64,000 nucleotides of DNA, taken from positions 7,091,201-7,155,200 of the forward strand of contig OZ038422.1 of NCBI GenBank assembly GCA_964036155.1. Direction: 5' to 3'. This stretch comes from Diploscapter coronatus (Eukaryota; Nematoda; Chromadorea; Rhabditida; Rhabditidae). Position 1 is the first letter of the stretch. Each line of letters begins with the position of its first letter. Position numbers and translations under genes: made by a program. The notes beneath the pieces were generated by a model, which was not told the DNA's origin, did no database searches, and worked only from the letters and a program-made list of their open reading frames with translations. This document shows, piece by piece, positions 24,513 through 35,155 of this stretch.

Positions 24513-27500
24513 ATGTCATCGGGCGGAGGAACGCCGAGGAAATTCAGCGAGAAAATCGCCATTATGGAGAGGAAGCAGAACGAGGATGTGAATCAGTTCG
24601 AGGACATAATGCGAGAAGTCAGGTCGATCACCACGATCACGCCTGGAGCTGATCCGAACAATCCGCAAGGAATGCCCATTCAAGCTCCTGGCGGACTGCA
24701 TCCGGGACAATGGCCTCAACTCGGAGGCAGTCTTCCCAACGTCCATCAATTACCATCCTACCAGCAGCATCAGCAACAGATGATCGACCCCTGGTCAGCT
24801 CCACACCCTTCTTGGGGTCCCATTCCTCCTGGGCCAGGCTACCCAACTCCTCCTCACATGATGCGCGGAGCCGTACCACCTCCTGTCGGCCCTGCAGGTC
24901 ACCGTTCGAGATCTCCCGAGCAACATGCTAGTCACTATCATCCGTATGGCGGGCGTGGCCAAAGAAGTCCTGACCGAGTTCCACCCCTTCATCCTTATTA
25001 CCCCACTAATTACCCTCAAGCACCTCCTTCACATGGTCTCCTGCCGCCAGATCATTGGACACAGTGAGTCAATTCTTTGATTTGTTTTTTTTTGTTGATA
25101 ATATGTGATTTATCTGCCACCATTTTCTCAGTATAATCTCTTCTACTTTTTTCGCCAGGTCACCTGCTCTTGACTCCATAAAGCGCGCATTTTATAGCCG
25201 CTTGATAGGCGCATTTCGTCTATACTGTCTTATCGATGCAGCAAAGAGTGGGTGGAAGCGGCGTGCGTTGGCATTCTCATAATATTTTCTCTCGTCCGAC
25301 ATAAATAATGTTGGGAGTTGTGCTTTGCATTTGTTTGATTTGTTTTGATTTGCATTTCCTTGTCCTATTTCACACCCAAATGAAATCATGCTCTTTTTCC
25401 TATGCATTTTCGTATCGGAATAGGAGCGCCCGCGCGTGTTGTATCGTTGTATGCATTTGATAGGGATTATTGTTTGCTGGGGCCGTAAAAAAGAAGGCAA
25501 GATTCCGATAAGAAGAGAGCTAGAATCGATTCGACTCGTTCTGACTGATGACTGATCGGGGGAGAACTGTGCCCGTATTCATAAACGCATCGGGAGAGCC
25601 TTCCGATGCGCTTATGAATACGGGAACTGAATTCGTAGGGCGCGATAGGCTCTTCTATTGCACGAATTGCCTTGTTTGTGTCGATGTGCCGAGGCAGGGA
25701 AAAGGACGATTATCTCGATTATGGAAAGGGGAGAAGAAGAAGGAAACAGAAACAGGGGAGGAAAATGGGGAAAGTTTAGAGGATTAAATTGTGTCGCCTG
25801 AAATAGAGAAGGGAATGGAATGGGGAAGGAAGGGAAGGGAAGACTTGCATTCCACAAGGCTCATTCCATTCGATTGCACTCTGCATTCTCCTCATGGCAC
25901 ATTAGCAAGTCCGATTCTGTCATATCGGATGATGAGAATGAACTGGAGAGGATTGGATTAGCAAGGCATCCACAGCGTCTTCAGCACTCGAACTGTATCT
26001 CTCCTCCAGCAGCTTTGTTTGTTTTACAGCGTATTTCCCCTCATCTCGCGCAGTTTTTGAGACGGTTTTTTGCCACGATACAGACACGTGCTTTGACGTT
26101 TATTTTGACTTATTTTTATTTCCATTTGAAAGGAAATTCAGCTCGGCTCATTTTCGGCGGATATTTTTGCTATAACCTTAGATGCGCGTGCGTACTTTAA
26201 AAGGCCTTCTAAGCTACGTTCTGCTATAGTTTAAGATTAAAAACTCATTACTGTGGTGATAAGATGGCTAAAAATAACGAGTCCAAGTCAATTAGCCAGC
26301 TGAAATGTTTTCAAAGGTAGTTGTTTAATCTGTTTGAATTCTCTATGGATCTAGAGACTTTGTTGGGTCAATCTGTTTTGATATTATTTCTTCTGAAGGG
26401 ATACAATCCGTTTGTGTTTCAATCTGGCTTTTGATCTGTTTCCGGCAGCTCGTCCACTTTTTTCTGCTGCATTCTTGAATAATCATTACCAGCTGGAATA
26501 CGACACCCGATTGGACTAGCATTGAGATTCTGGTGATCCGCTGCACATGTGCCTCTCGAGTCCTCCGTCCTGCATACAAATATCTCCTCTTCTATTGCCT
26601 ATTGTTGTTATCTTTGTCTCTTCACTTCCCGCTTTTCCCTTCCACAAACTGCGGCGAAAGCGGGGCGCTCTGGCAGTAATAGAAAATTGCCTTGGGTCTC
26701 ATTACACGAGGATTCAGACACATTCAGCACTCTTCCAACTTCTAGCATTCTTGCATTCTGCCATCAGACCAAAAGCCCACAAGCCTAGGGGATTGTGCTT
26801 GGAGCGCTGCAGTGTGTTGCTAACTAGAAAATAATGCCTAGAATACAGAATGCAATACCACAAACAACCATTTTTGCTGCTGAAGTAATTGAAATTAAAC
26901 GTGATGAATAAGCCCCGTACACTATGATGAAATTGAAGGTGATACCAGAGCAGTGATGCTATGAAATGGGAAATCGATTTCCAAATTTCCATGACATGAC
27001 TTTAAAGAAAACGTGATAAGATAAATTAGAAAAAGGGTTTTTTTTTTACTTTGGACTTCTCGTACACACCTAAATATCGTTTTTCTTAAGATATGTTTAG
27101 AGCATGGTTGAAAAAGCAAAAAATATTGTGATCATCATTCCAAAAATAATACACATGAGATTTTAACGATCTTCCTTTCTATATTTACTCATACGCAGCA
27201 TTTGACTTCATATCTGATGACATCTTACAAAATAAATGATGCTTGATCGTCACATGAACGAAAACAGGTCATCTCTTTGTAACGTACCTTTCTGCGCAAT
27301 GAGTTCGGTTTGTCCACACAACATTCATTCAATTACATTTGTTGCCGTATCATTTTCCATTTCATCATGTAACTGCTCTACAGGAAATTACATCCGTGAT
27401 TTTTGCAGAAATGAAACTATCTTTTGCAAGGACTAGAATTAAGCAAAAGGATCCAGTCAAAATGGGGGTCAAGCTAAAGTGTCGAAGTGAGAATGGAAGG

Positions 27501-30500
27501 GGAACATTTCAATTTCCTGTTCGGTGGACTGCAACAGCCTTTGTGGAACCTCGACTAAACTCCTCTTCCAGGGCCTCTCTTTTCAAGCCCTGGCAATGGA
27601 TGCCATGCGTCGTTTCTTTTTCCTCTCCTCGTTTTGCATAATTTATATGACTCTTTGAGTTGTTCCTTCCAAATTTGTCACAATTCTCCCGGCCTTTCGC
27701 TCTGCTCCCTCACGTGTGCATTGCTTTCCTGCCTTTGCGAATTCACAACCAGGAGACTGCCGGCAAGGCTTAGAATTCGTTTTTGGACTAAATAAAAGTG
27801 GGGGGATAAAGAAGAGTATCTGGGAGATTAGCTCTTAGCCATAGACAGATCGCTTTCTGCCTACTAATCTGTTGTTTAGATTAAAATGCTCTAAATTTAT
27901 CAGCCATTATTTCGCTAATTCGTTTGAAATTTGAGTAGAACTTTGCGCATTTGGACCCAGAAAGAGCCATTTCCCTAATTGGAAAGATTGAAATTTTGTT
28001 GAGAAAGAATTCAGGCGTCAAGTTGCGAGTTAAGTTAGCTTGTTTCCCGTTTAAATTTCCATTTTCAATCCCGTCCTTATTCTCTCACATGATCTAGTAC
28101 TAATGCATACTCCCACCCCCATGCTTTAACAAATCCCACAATAGGCAGATCTTCGATCCAATATTTTTAGACTTTGAGATTAGCAAAGTGATTATTGTCA
28201 GCCTGCCTCGACTCAAGATTTGATATTGTATCAAATATGCCCAAAATCCTGCCCATAAATTCCCATTTCTTCATTTCTTGTGGGAAGAAAATGTAAAGTG
28301 TGAACTGGACAGAGACAGATAGAATACAGCGGAATGATTAGCAGTACACTAGAAGAGCACATCATAGAGGAAGCTAGGTCTAGGGAAGGGGACGGGATTG
28401 CAAAAAGTGTGAAGAGAGGAAATAGATATAGGCAGAGTAGAATATATTAGAAGGAAGGAAGAAAGGAAAGCATAAAATATGCAGAACCAATCAATGCCTG
28501 TGCCTCTTCTGCCTGCAGGTGTAACCGAAACGCATCCTATCCTCTTTTCTCTATGCAAATCTAATCAACGATTCACAATGCAAATTCTGGATTTGTGTGA
28601 GAACCTTTAGGAATGTCTTGCTTTTCCACGATTATGATGCCTTGATTGCGTCAATTAGCTCATTACAAATCTGCCTTATGACGAGTCAGATAACGTTGAG
28701 TAGTAATTTGTAGTGTAGGTCGAAATGATGTATACAAGAGAAGGAATTTTCTTGTAAAAATTTTAAGATTTCAAAAATTTCTGTGAGAAGCCTATAATTT
28801 TCTCAGTTTGACGATGGCAATTTCATTTCGAGGAGAGAACTGAAATACACAAAGATAAAGTCTAGCCAGTGCATGTATCATTGCGCATAAGTTTTTAATA
28901 TTGCCTCACTCTTTCTTTCGAGTAATAAATTTTCAGTAATCTAACATATTGGCGGCTTTTAGTCTTTATTATATTGTTTTCGGGCAGCTATAAGGCAAGA
29001 GAGGGCAGGAGACCTATCGAAGACCTTTCTAGGTTCAAAGGGAAAGAGACAGAAGCTATGAATGGAACTCCTAGAGTGAATGAATAAGTCTAGGTATGAA
29101 GGGAAAGTTGTAGCAAATCTCCCCCAACTAACCTGAAATCCTGAATCTGTTCGCTACAAAATGCTTATTGTTAATGCTCAATTAGCCTTCGGACTATACT
29201 GCTACGAAATTTGGCGTGAGAGAAAAAAGTCACGACTGAATTTTGAGAATTTCGTCTAGGAAAAATATATTAAAGTACAAAAAACAAATGGCATGAGGAA
29301 ATGTCAGATAAAAATGTGTGATCAAACTATTTTCCTATTTTCAGAATCAATCGAGCTCGATCCGACCCCGCAATCCATCATGGCCAAGTTCCTTACCCAA
29401 TGGTCAACCCACCACATTGCATGGTAATTGAAAATCTTTATAGTTTCGATATTTTTAAATTGATGAGAGTTCTGTGAAAACCTATTCGGATTATTTACAG
29501 CGGTGAACAAAGTTTGGACACAAGAGTGATTCATTAACATCGCTCGAACGCACGTTTTTACTCTGAACTAATTTGAATGAAATTTGACACACCTATTGTA
29601 AATAAAGTAGACTAACGAGGAGCGTTTACAATAGCGTGTGTACAACGGATCTTGCTCAAAATAGGTAGGAAAGTCAACTCGAGTACGCTGATTACGGATA
29701 TCATGTTGAAAAGTGCTCACAATGCTTGCTGTTTCAGAATTTTTCATCAAAATTAGCTTCTTTCTTTGTTACTTTGTAAAATCCAAATGCAAAATTAGCT
29801 TACATCGCGAAACTAGCATTGATATTGTCATCATTCGCTGCAGCGACAAAGAGTAAGAAAGGAAACTTCGATGCAAAATCCTGGAATCAAGGTGCACGGT
29901 GACACTTTTCAACATGATATTCGTTATCAGCGTACTCGAATTGACTTTTCTACCAGTTTTGAGCAAGATTCATTGTATATGCACTATTTACGTTTCTTGT
30001 AAACGTTCTAAATTTCAACGGAAACAATTCACAATAGCTTATTGGGAGGTCGGTTTTAGAGATTATGATTGTGTTCAAACTTTTCACCGCCACTATAATT
30101 CGAAAAGAACTATAAGCAAAGATATGGGGAAATGCGATGAGAATATTTTCACTTCAAAAAATTTACTTCGATCATCTCGGTATAACTCTGACATTTTCAA
30201 ATAGTAAATAGCATAAGCTAAATGAAGCAAAAAAATTTTTTAAATTCCAGCCCGGACCATCAACAATGCCTTCGTATGGACCTCCTGGGCCAATTTCAAC
30301 CTCGATGGGCCCTCCACAGGGCATGCCGAATCAGGGAGGAATGCCTCCGCAGCAAGGTTCCATTAGCACATCTCCACTGCAATCCCCCATGGCACACATG
30401 TCTCTGCAGAGTTATGGGTAAGCATTATTATCTGCAAGAAGAAGCGCTAAGTATTTCTTTGAGGCCTGTTTTTCTTATCATATTTACCTTTTCTATGTTT

Positions 30501-32452
30501 ACTGATAATCAAATGTTTTCCAATAGCTTCAAATTGCGAAACAAGATGACTAATCTTTCAACTTATTCCAAATTCAGGTATCCGACAAACGGTGGGAGTC
30601 CAACGATGCAGTCTCCAATGGGCAGTCCTCTTGGGTCGTCTCTGATGTTAGACGAGAGAACCACTCCCATGATGGAGCTCAGTCCGCCCGGGTTGCATGA
30701 ACCTAATACAGTAACAGTCTTTCAGTTGATGTCAAGAAATAGTTACATTCTAGGCCGGTAGTTTGCCGAATCTACAGCAGGCCCAATCTAATAACCCTCC
30801 AACTTATTATCATCAAACAGTCGGTCAGCGTCACTCGACAGGTACCATTAATTACTGAAAGAAACTCATTTGAGCCTGACAATATTTGGGATTTCAGGCG
30901 CCTGTGGCCCTCGACTGGTTCCAGGCCCGATGCTAACTCCGGAATCTCAATCAGCACCGACTTCGCCACATAACAACTTGGATCCAAATCAACAACCGCA
31001 GTGGCCGGCCACAAGGTAATTTTGTGGATGATTTATCTTACAGCGACTAACTCGTGAAGATCAATTTGATCTATATTATTATCATTACCCTACATTTCGT
31101 CATGACAGATAGAGACATAAAATAAGATTAATTCAAAATTCAAAACAGATCATTCTAGAGTAAGATTCTTCTTCGATTTCGAACCAAACGCTAACACGTC
31201 CCTCAGAAACCACCAAAGGTTTCGGTTGTCAATAAATCAAAATTGCGGTTTAGCTTATCCTTTTCCACCGTTTGATATAATCACCAGATACTCTAAATAG
31301 TCTACTATACTTTACAATATTTTTCTGATCGTCACAAAAGAACTAGAAACGAAATTTGATACTGTTATGAGTTCGTTCAATATGGTTATCAGTTATTGCG
31401 CAATATCGATCATCACATAAATACCAAGTACTAAAGAATAGCTGCAGAATTTGACGTAAACTATGGCACGTTTTGTCACTGAAATTTGAGAACAGCGGCA
31501 TGGACTGCAACTTTTCGAAAGTTGATTACGACATTTGGATAAATAGAATTTATCGATGTAAAAAATATTCAATGCTTGCATTCCTTTTAAACCAACAATG
31601 TAAAAACTTATATTTGACATTATATATCGCTGCAGAAGTTCAATTTTATATCTTTTTAAATTGAGAAATGTTGTAGCATTTATCATTTACGCTTCGAAAA
31701 TAGCTCAATTTAATTTCCAATATTTTGACCTTTTATACTTTTGAGTTAGCTTTCCAATTGAAAATGAATATGTTCGCATTTTCATTTTCTCATCAAATTT
31801 ATCCTCCGAAAGTGCGGCTTCATCCCTTTCCCTTTCTCATTCGGTTTTGAGTTGCATCGAGACAAAGAATTGCGAGAAATGAATAATGCAGCCAAAGCGA
31901 TGCATAAATAATTCTCTCTGCTCATTCAGTCATTCAGGACCAGTTTCCATAGATAGAAAACTTATGAAGAGGAATAAGACCACCGCGCAAATTTATAAAT
32001 CGCACATTCTATCTGGATTTTCGGAGAAAAGAGCTTTATCGACTAGAGTCTAAAAATTCTTTTCAATAGAAAATGAAAGAATGAAAAAGCTAGCTTGAAA
32101 GATAAAATAATTTGATCAGCTTTCCAAACTACGTAACGAAATTCGGAAACTTATGAATGAGTTTCGACTAGCTCTGGAGATTTTGGAACCTACTACATTC
32201 ATGCTTCCAACAATAAGCAATTCACGCTCGAATATAATGATGCCTTAATTTAGGACCTATTCGAACTCACCCGAATCACTGGACATTCCGAAAGTTGTAC
32301 TGACGAATCCAGAAGGAGCCCTGGGTCAGCACCTCGAGTGCTTCAACGATCTGCACGACCTGACCCTCGATGCGAATGATATGAACATGCTCTGCAACGG
32401 CTCATCGTCCAACGCAGTCGACCCAGTTCACGAACCGCAGTTACTTAACTAG
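24513..32452 (+). CDS. CRTC: CREB-regulated transcription coactivator
   Basis: Seven exons join in frame to 444 residues: 24513-25063, 29345-29423, 30251-30417, 30578-30710, 30754-30841, 30898-31015 and 32254-32452. The N-terminus GTPRKFSEKIAIMERKQ is the CREB-binding helix of the family. GGSLPNVHQL corresponds to the first regulated serine region. INRARSDPAIH (Ser about 190) fits the SIK/AMPK consensus (hydrophobic, x, Arg, x, x, Ser, then hydrophobic at +4), the phosphosite that tethers CRTCs to 14-3-3 proteins in the cytoplasm. AGSLPNLQQ is a third family block. The last exon (SPESLDIPKVVLT, then LTLDANDMNML) matches the C-terminal activation domain. The middle is Pro/Gln/Gly-rich. The protein should shuttle to the nucleus when dephosphorylated and boost CREB targets. 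The first intron is 4.3 kb; the fourth is only 43 nt. Confidence 0.94.
25064..29344 (+). other. CRTC: Large first intron of CRTC
   Basis: Runs from a gtgagt donor to a ttttcag acceptor. No conserved coding segment was found inside. It contains the 53-nt hairpin at 25572-25624 and several pyrimidine- or purine-rich stretches. Its size, against a typical intron of 50-300 nt here, makes it a candidate place for enhancers. Confidence 0.6.
25572..25624. repeat. Short hairpin (22-nt arms, 9-nt loop)
   Basis: CCCGTATTCATAAACGCATC at 25572 pairs with the complementary copy ending at 25624, with one mismatch over 22 bp. The spacer is 9 nt. It may be a minimal inverted-repeat element or a structured RNA inside the CRTC intron. 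Confidence 0.7.
29498..30093. mobile_element. Non-autonomous Tc1/mariner-like element with very long inverted arms
   Basis: The left end reads CAGCGGTGAACAAAGTTTGG; the right end is its imperfect inverted copy (GTGGCGGTGAAAAGTTTG when reversed). TA lies on both outer sides (29496-29497 and 30094-30095), as expected for a Tc1/mariner target duplication. The arms pair imperfectly for about 280 bp, leaving a short loop near 29785-29855. No transposase frame is present. It sits in the CRTC intron between exons 2 and 3. Confidence 0.7.
31016..32253 (+). other. CRTC: Last intron of CRTC
   Basis: 1.24 kb from a gtaatt donor to an aatttag acceptor. No coding segment or clear repeat was seen. Confidence 0.6.
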
Positions 32453-32798
32453 CAAACCGATTACTTGACTGTTTTGTTGTTACGCAACATGACAATATTT
32501 GACTGATAGGTACCTTTCTTACTTTAGACGAAAGATATCATTGGAAAAGTATCTATGAATTGTAAATGACAGTATCCCCCATTCTTTCGACATATCATTT
32601 GAATGTTTCAGTTTCAGTTTCAAGTATCTACATTTGTAGATGGCCATGTTTGTGGGAGTGATTTTGGATTTTCGATGTGCGAAACCTTATCTTCTCTTTT
32701 CTGCTTACCTCCCCACTTCCCTACTTCTCATCCCTTTACAATCCCAAGCTGTGTCTCCTAATTTTTCTCTGAATTCGATTTGGGAGTTTAAGGATATA

Positions 32799-32804
32799 AA
32801 TAAA
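32799..32804 (+). terminator. CRTC: Likely CRTC poly(A) signal AATAAA
   Basis: First canonical AATAAA downstream of the CRTC stop, about 350 nt after it. A second copy lies at 33052-33057. Confidence 0.45.
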
Positions 32805-33057
32805 CGCACGCTGCCATGAGCTCCTCTTATTACTTTAGCAAAAAATTTTCAAGGATAATTGTAAATACTTCAATATAAGGCATACATGTAGGCACTTATT
32901 AATGAGAATGCAAATAGGACATTTGGGTGCCACTACTTATGCGCGCATTATTTGTTAGAATCAAATGAGTTTGGATAGCAGTTTTGATTCTGGTAAGTAT
33001 GTGTCACATTCTAAGGATAACTCCATAAATGCCGTTTTCATCGTTGTTTTCAATAAA

Positions 33058-33857
33058 TCTAGGCAAATATTTCTTCAAAAATTACTTATGTTATAGACTC
33101 GATGTTGACCATAACCTCAATGATTTTATCGGACTTTCTATGTTTGGTTGAAAATTTCTAATGTTAGCAGGATATTGGTAATCGAATGGAAACTCAATGA
33201 TTTATAAATTGAATTGAACTATTTCAAATTAATGATTCGGTCCAATTGTAAATTTCTTGCAATTTTTCATTTAAGCTATTGCAATTGCAATCGACTCTTT
33301 ACTCCAACCGTTTATTCCCTAAGAATTGTTGCAATAGTACTACCAGATTCTGAAAATGTGTCAAATTATCGCATTTTTATCTTGAAGTTCGTTTATTTGC
33401 AAGGTTAATTTTTCACATTTATGCCAGATAATATTGCCTAAAATGATTATGTACAGCTCATTTCTCTGTACATATTCATCCTGTCAAACCCTCATTCGAT
33501 ATCTCATTTCCCCACAAGATTAATCGGAACTTATCAACTTTTCATTTCATTTTCAATTTACAGAATTGTCATCGAAATAATTATTTTTGAATTTCATTTA
33601 TTATTTCAATGTCAATTTCTGAATTCTTTTAACTCACCTCACTCGTAACTTTTGCCTACTCTTCATTTCTAACATAACATGTGTTTCACCACTCGATTCA
33701 TAAAGTAAGTATTTGTCTGAAAATTTGATCATGAATCCCACAAAATTTGCATGTTTGCAATCTACGCGTGTTCTTGTAAAATATTTCTGGTCAAAAGAAT
33801 GAAATAAATAATTGTAATCTCTGATGCAAATATAATAATCGTACTATTTCCAATCTA
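33058..33857. other. Intergenic stretch, nothing recognised
   Basis: AT-rich sequence between the CRTC 3' end and the palindrome. No conserved reading frame was seen. Confidence 0.5.
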
Positions 33858-34681
33858 ACAAGGGAACTTTTTACCCTCGTCCTGGCGATATGAGACGAGA
33901 GTACCCACATCTTTCTTCCCATGAAATGAGGATTCCAAATCTGTAAAAATTTTTTGCCCGTTCGCAAAAATACACCCGCCCCGAGGGTGTCGAATTTCTT
34001 CTATTTCACACCCCTTACTCCCTTCGGCCGGAAAGAAGGGAAGGTGAGACGTGTAATCGTGGCGCAGTGGTATAGAGTTGGTCATAAGGATACTATGCTG
34101 TTTTATTATCTATCACTATTCACTTTTTTATTTCATTTAGAATAATTACTTTTTTTTGCAAAATTTATTTCCAACCTAAAAGAGTTTTTTTTTTGCATAT
34201 TTGGTAACCCTATCTAAAAGCAAGAAAATGGTGTATCATATTCGACACAAAGATAGCATTTTTGAGAAATTAATTTTTTCGAAATACAAACAACGTGTCA
34301 TTCTAAATGTCTCGTTTCATTATGAATATTTAGCAAAAAATGTTGCAAAAGATAAATTTTCGAATAAATAAATTTTGCAAAAAAAAAAAGTAATTATTCT
34401 GAATGAAATAAAAAAGTGAATAGTGATAGATAATAAAACAGCATAGTATCCTTATGACCAACTCTATACCACTGCGCCACGATTACACGTCTCACCTTCC
34501 CTTCTTTCCGGCCGAAGGGAGTAAGGGGTGTGAAATAGAAGAAATTCGACACCCTCGGGGCGGGTGTATTTTTGCGAACGGGCAAAAAATTTTTACAGAT
34601 TTGGAATCCTCATTTCATGGGAAGAAAGATGTGGGTACTCTCGTCTCATATCGCCAGGACGAGGGTAAAAAGTTCCCTTGT
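33858..34681. repeat. Large near-perfect palindrome (arms about 315 bp, loop about 190 bp) with tRNA-like box A
   Basis: Left arm 33858 to about 34172 and right arm about 34362-34681 are inverted copies that are almost identical, so the duplication is recent. Each arm carries TGGCGCAGTGGTATAGAG, which fits a tRNA box A. The inner ends have A/T runs typical of a SINE tail. The loop is AT-rich. The outer boundaries are ACAAGGGAAC and its complement. It lies in the gap where CRTC and VAC14 converge. The identical open frames on opposite strands come from the palindrome and are not genes. Confidence 0.85.
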
Positions 34682-34700
34682 AAGTACCATTTTGAGCATA

Positions 34701-34706
34701 TTTATT
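34701..34706 (-). terminator. VAC14: Possible VAC14 poly(A) signal
   Basis: TTTATT on the plus strand, so AATAAA in the VAC14 direction, about 450 nt after its stop codon and just outside the palindrome. Confidence 0.3.
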
Positions 34707-35155
34707 TATCATATCATTATTAAATTAGGTATGGCTTATCACAGAGTTCACTGATAGCTTTACCAAAGCAACTGATAAAATAAACAAGGCGATAGAGTAA
34801 CCCGAGATAACGGTATCAACATTTCCTCAATCTTGATAAATTACTAAATTATTAGCTTTCTTTAAATTAAATAAAAATTTGAACAACTTGAAACACAATG
34901 AAATTTTTAAATTTGCTATAAAACTAGCACTAGTTTTTACTGATATTTTGAGGCATAAAATATTGCATCGACTCTTCTTTATAAAGATAAATAAATTTTT
35001 GACGACGTTTCGAGGATAAATGAAGATACAAATATTTTTTGTGACGACTATATGATGATGATGATGAAGCAATATGGGAAAAGTAAAATTCGTATACTAT
35101 TTTGTAATTTTTGGGTTTTTACTGTTTACACATTGCTTGGTGAGTCGTCGATAAT

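Noticed and set aside
23878..24591. 237-codon open frame overlapping the CRTC start
   Set aside because: Driven by CT-rich leader sequence; it runs out of frame across the well-supported CRTC N-terminus.
34040..34100. Possible tRNA gene in the palindrome arm
   Set aside because: Only box A is convincing; no cloverleaf can be drawn.
33855..34723. Identical small open frames on opposite strands
   Set aside because: They arise from the two arms of the palindrome and show no coding similarity.
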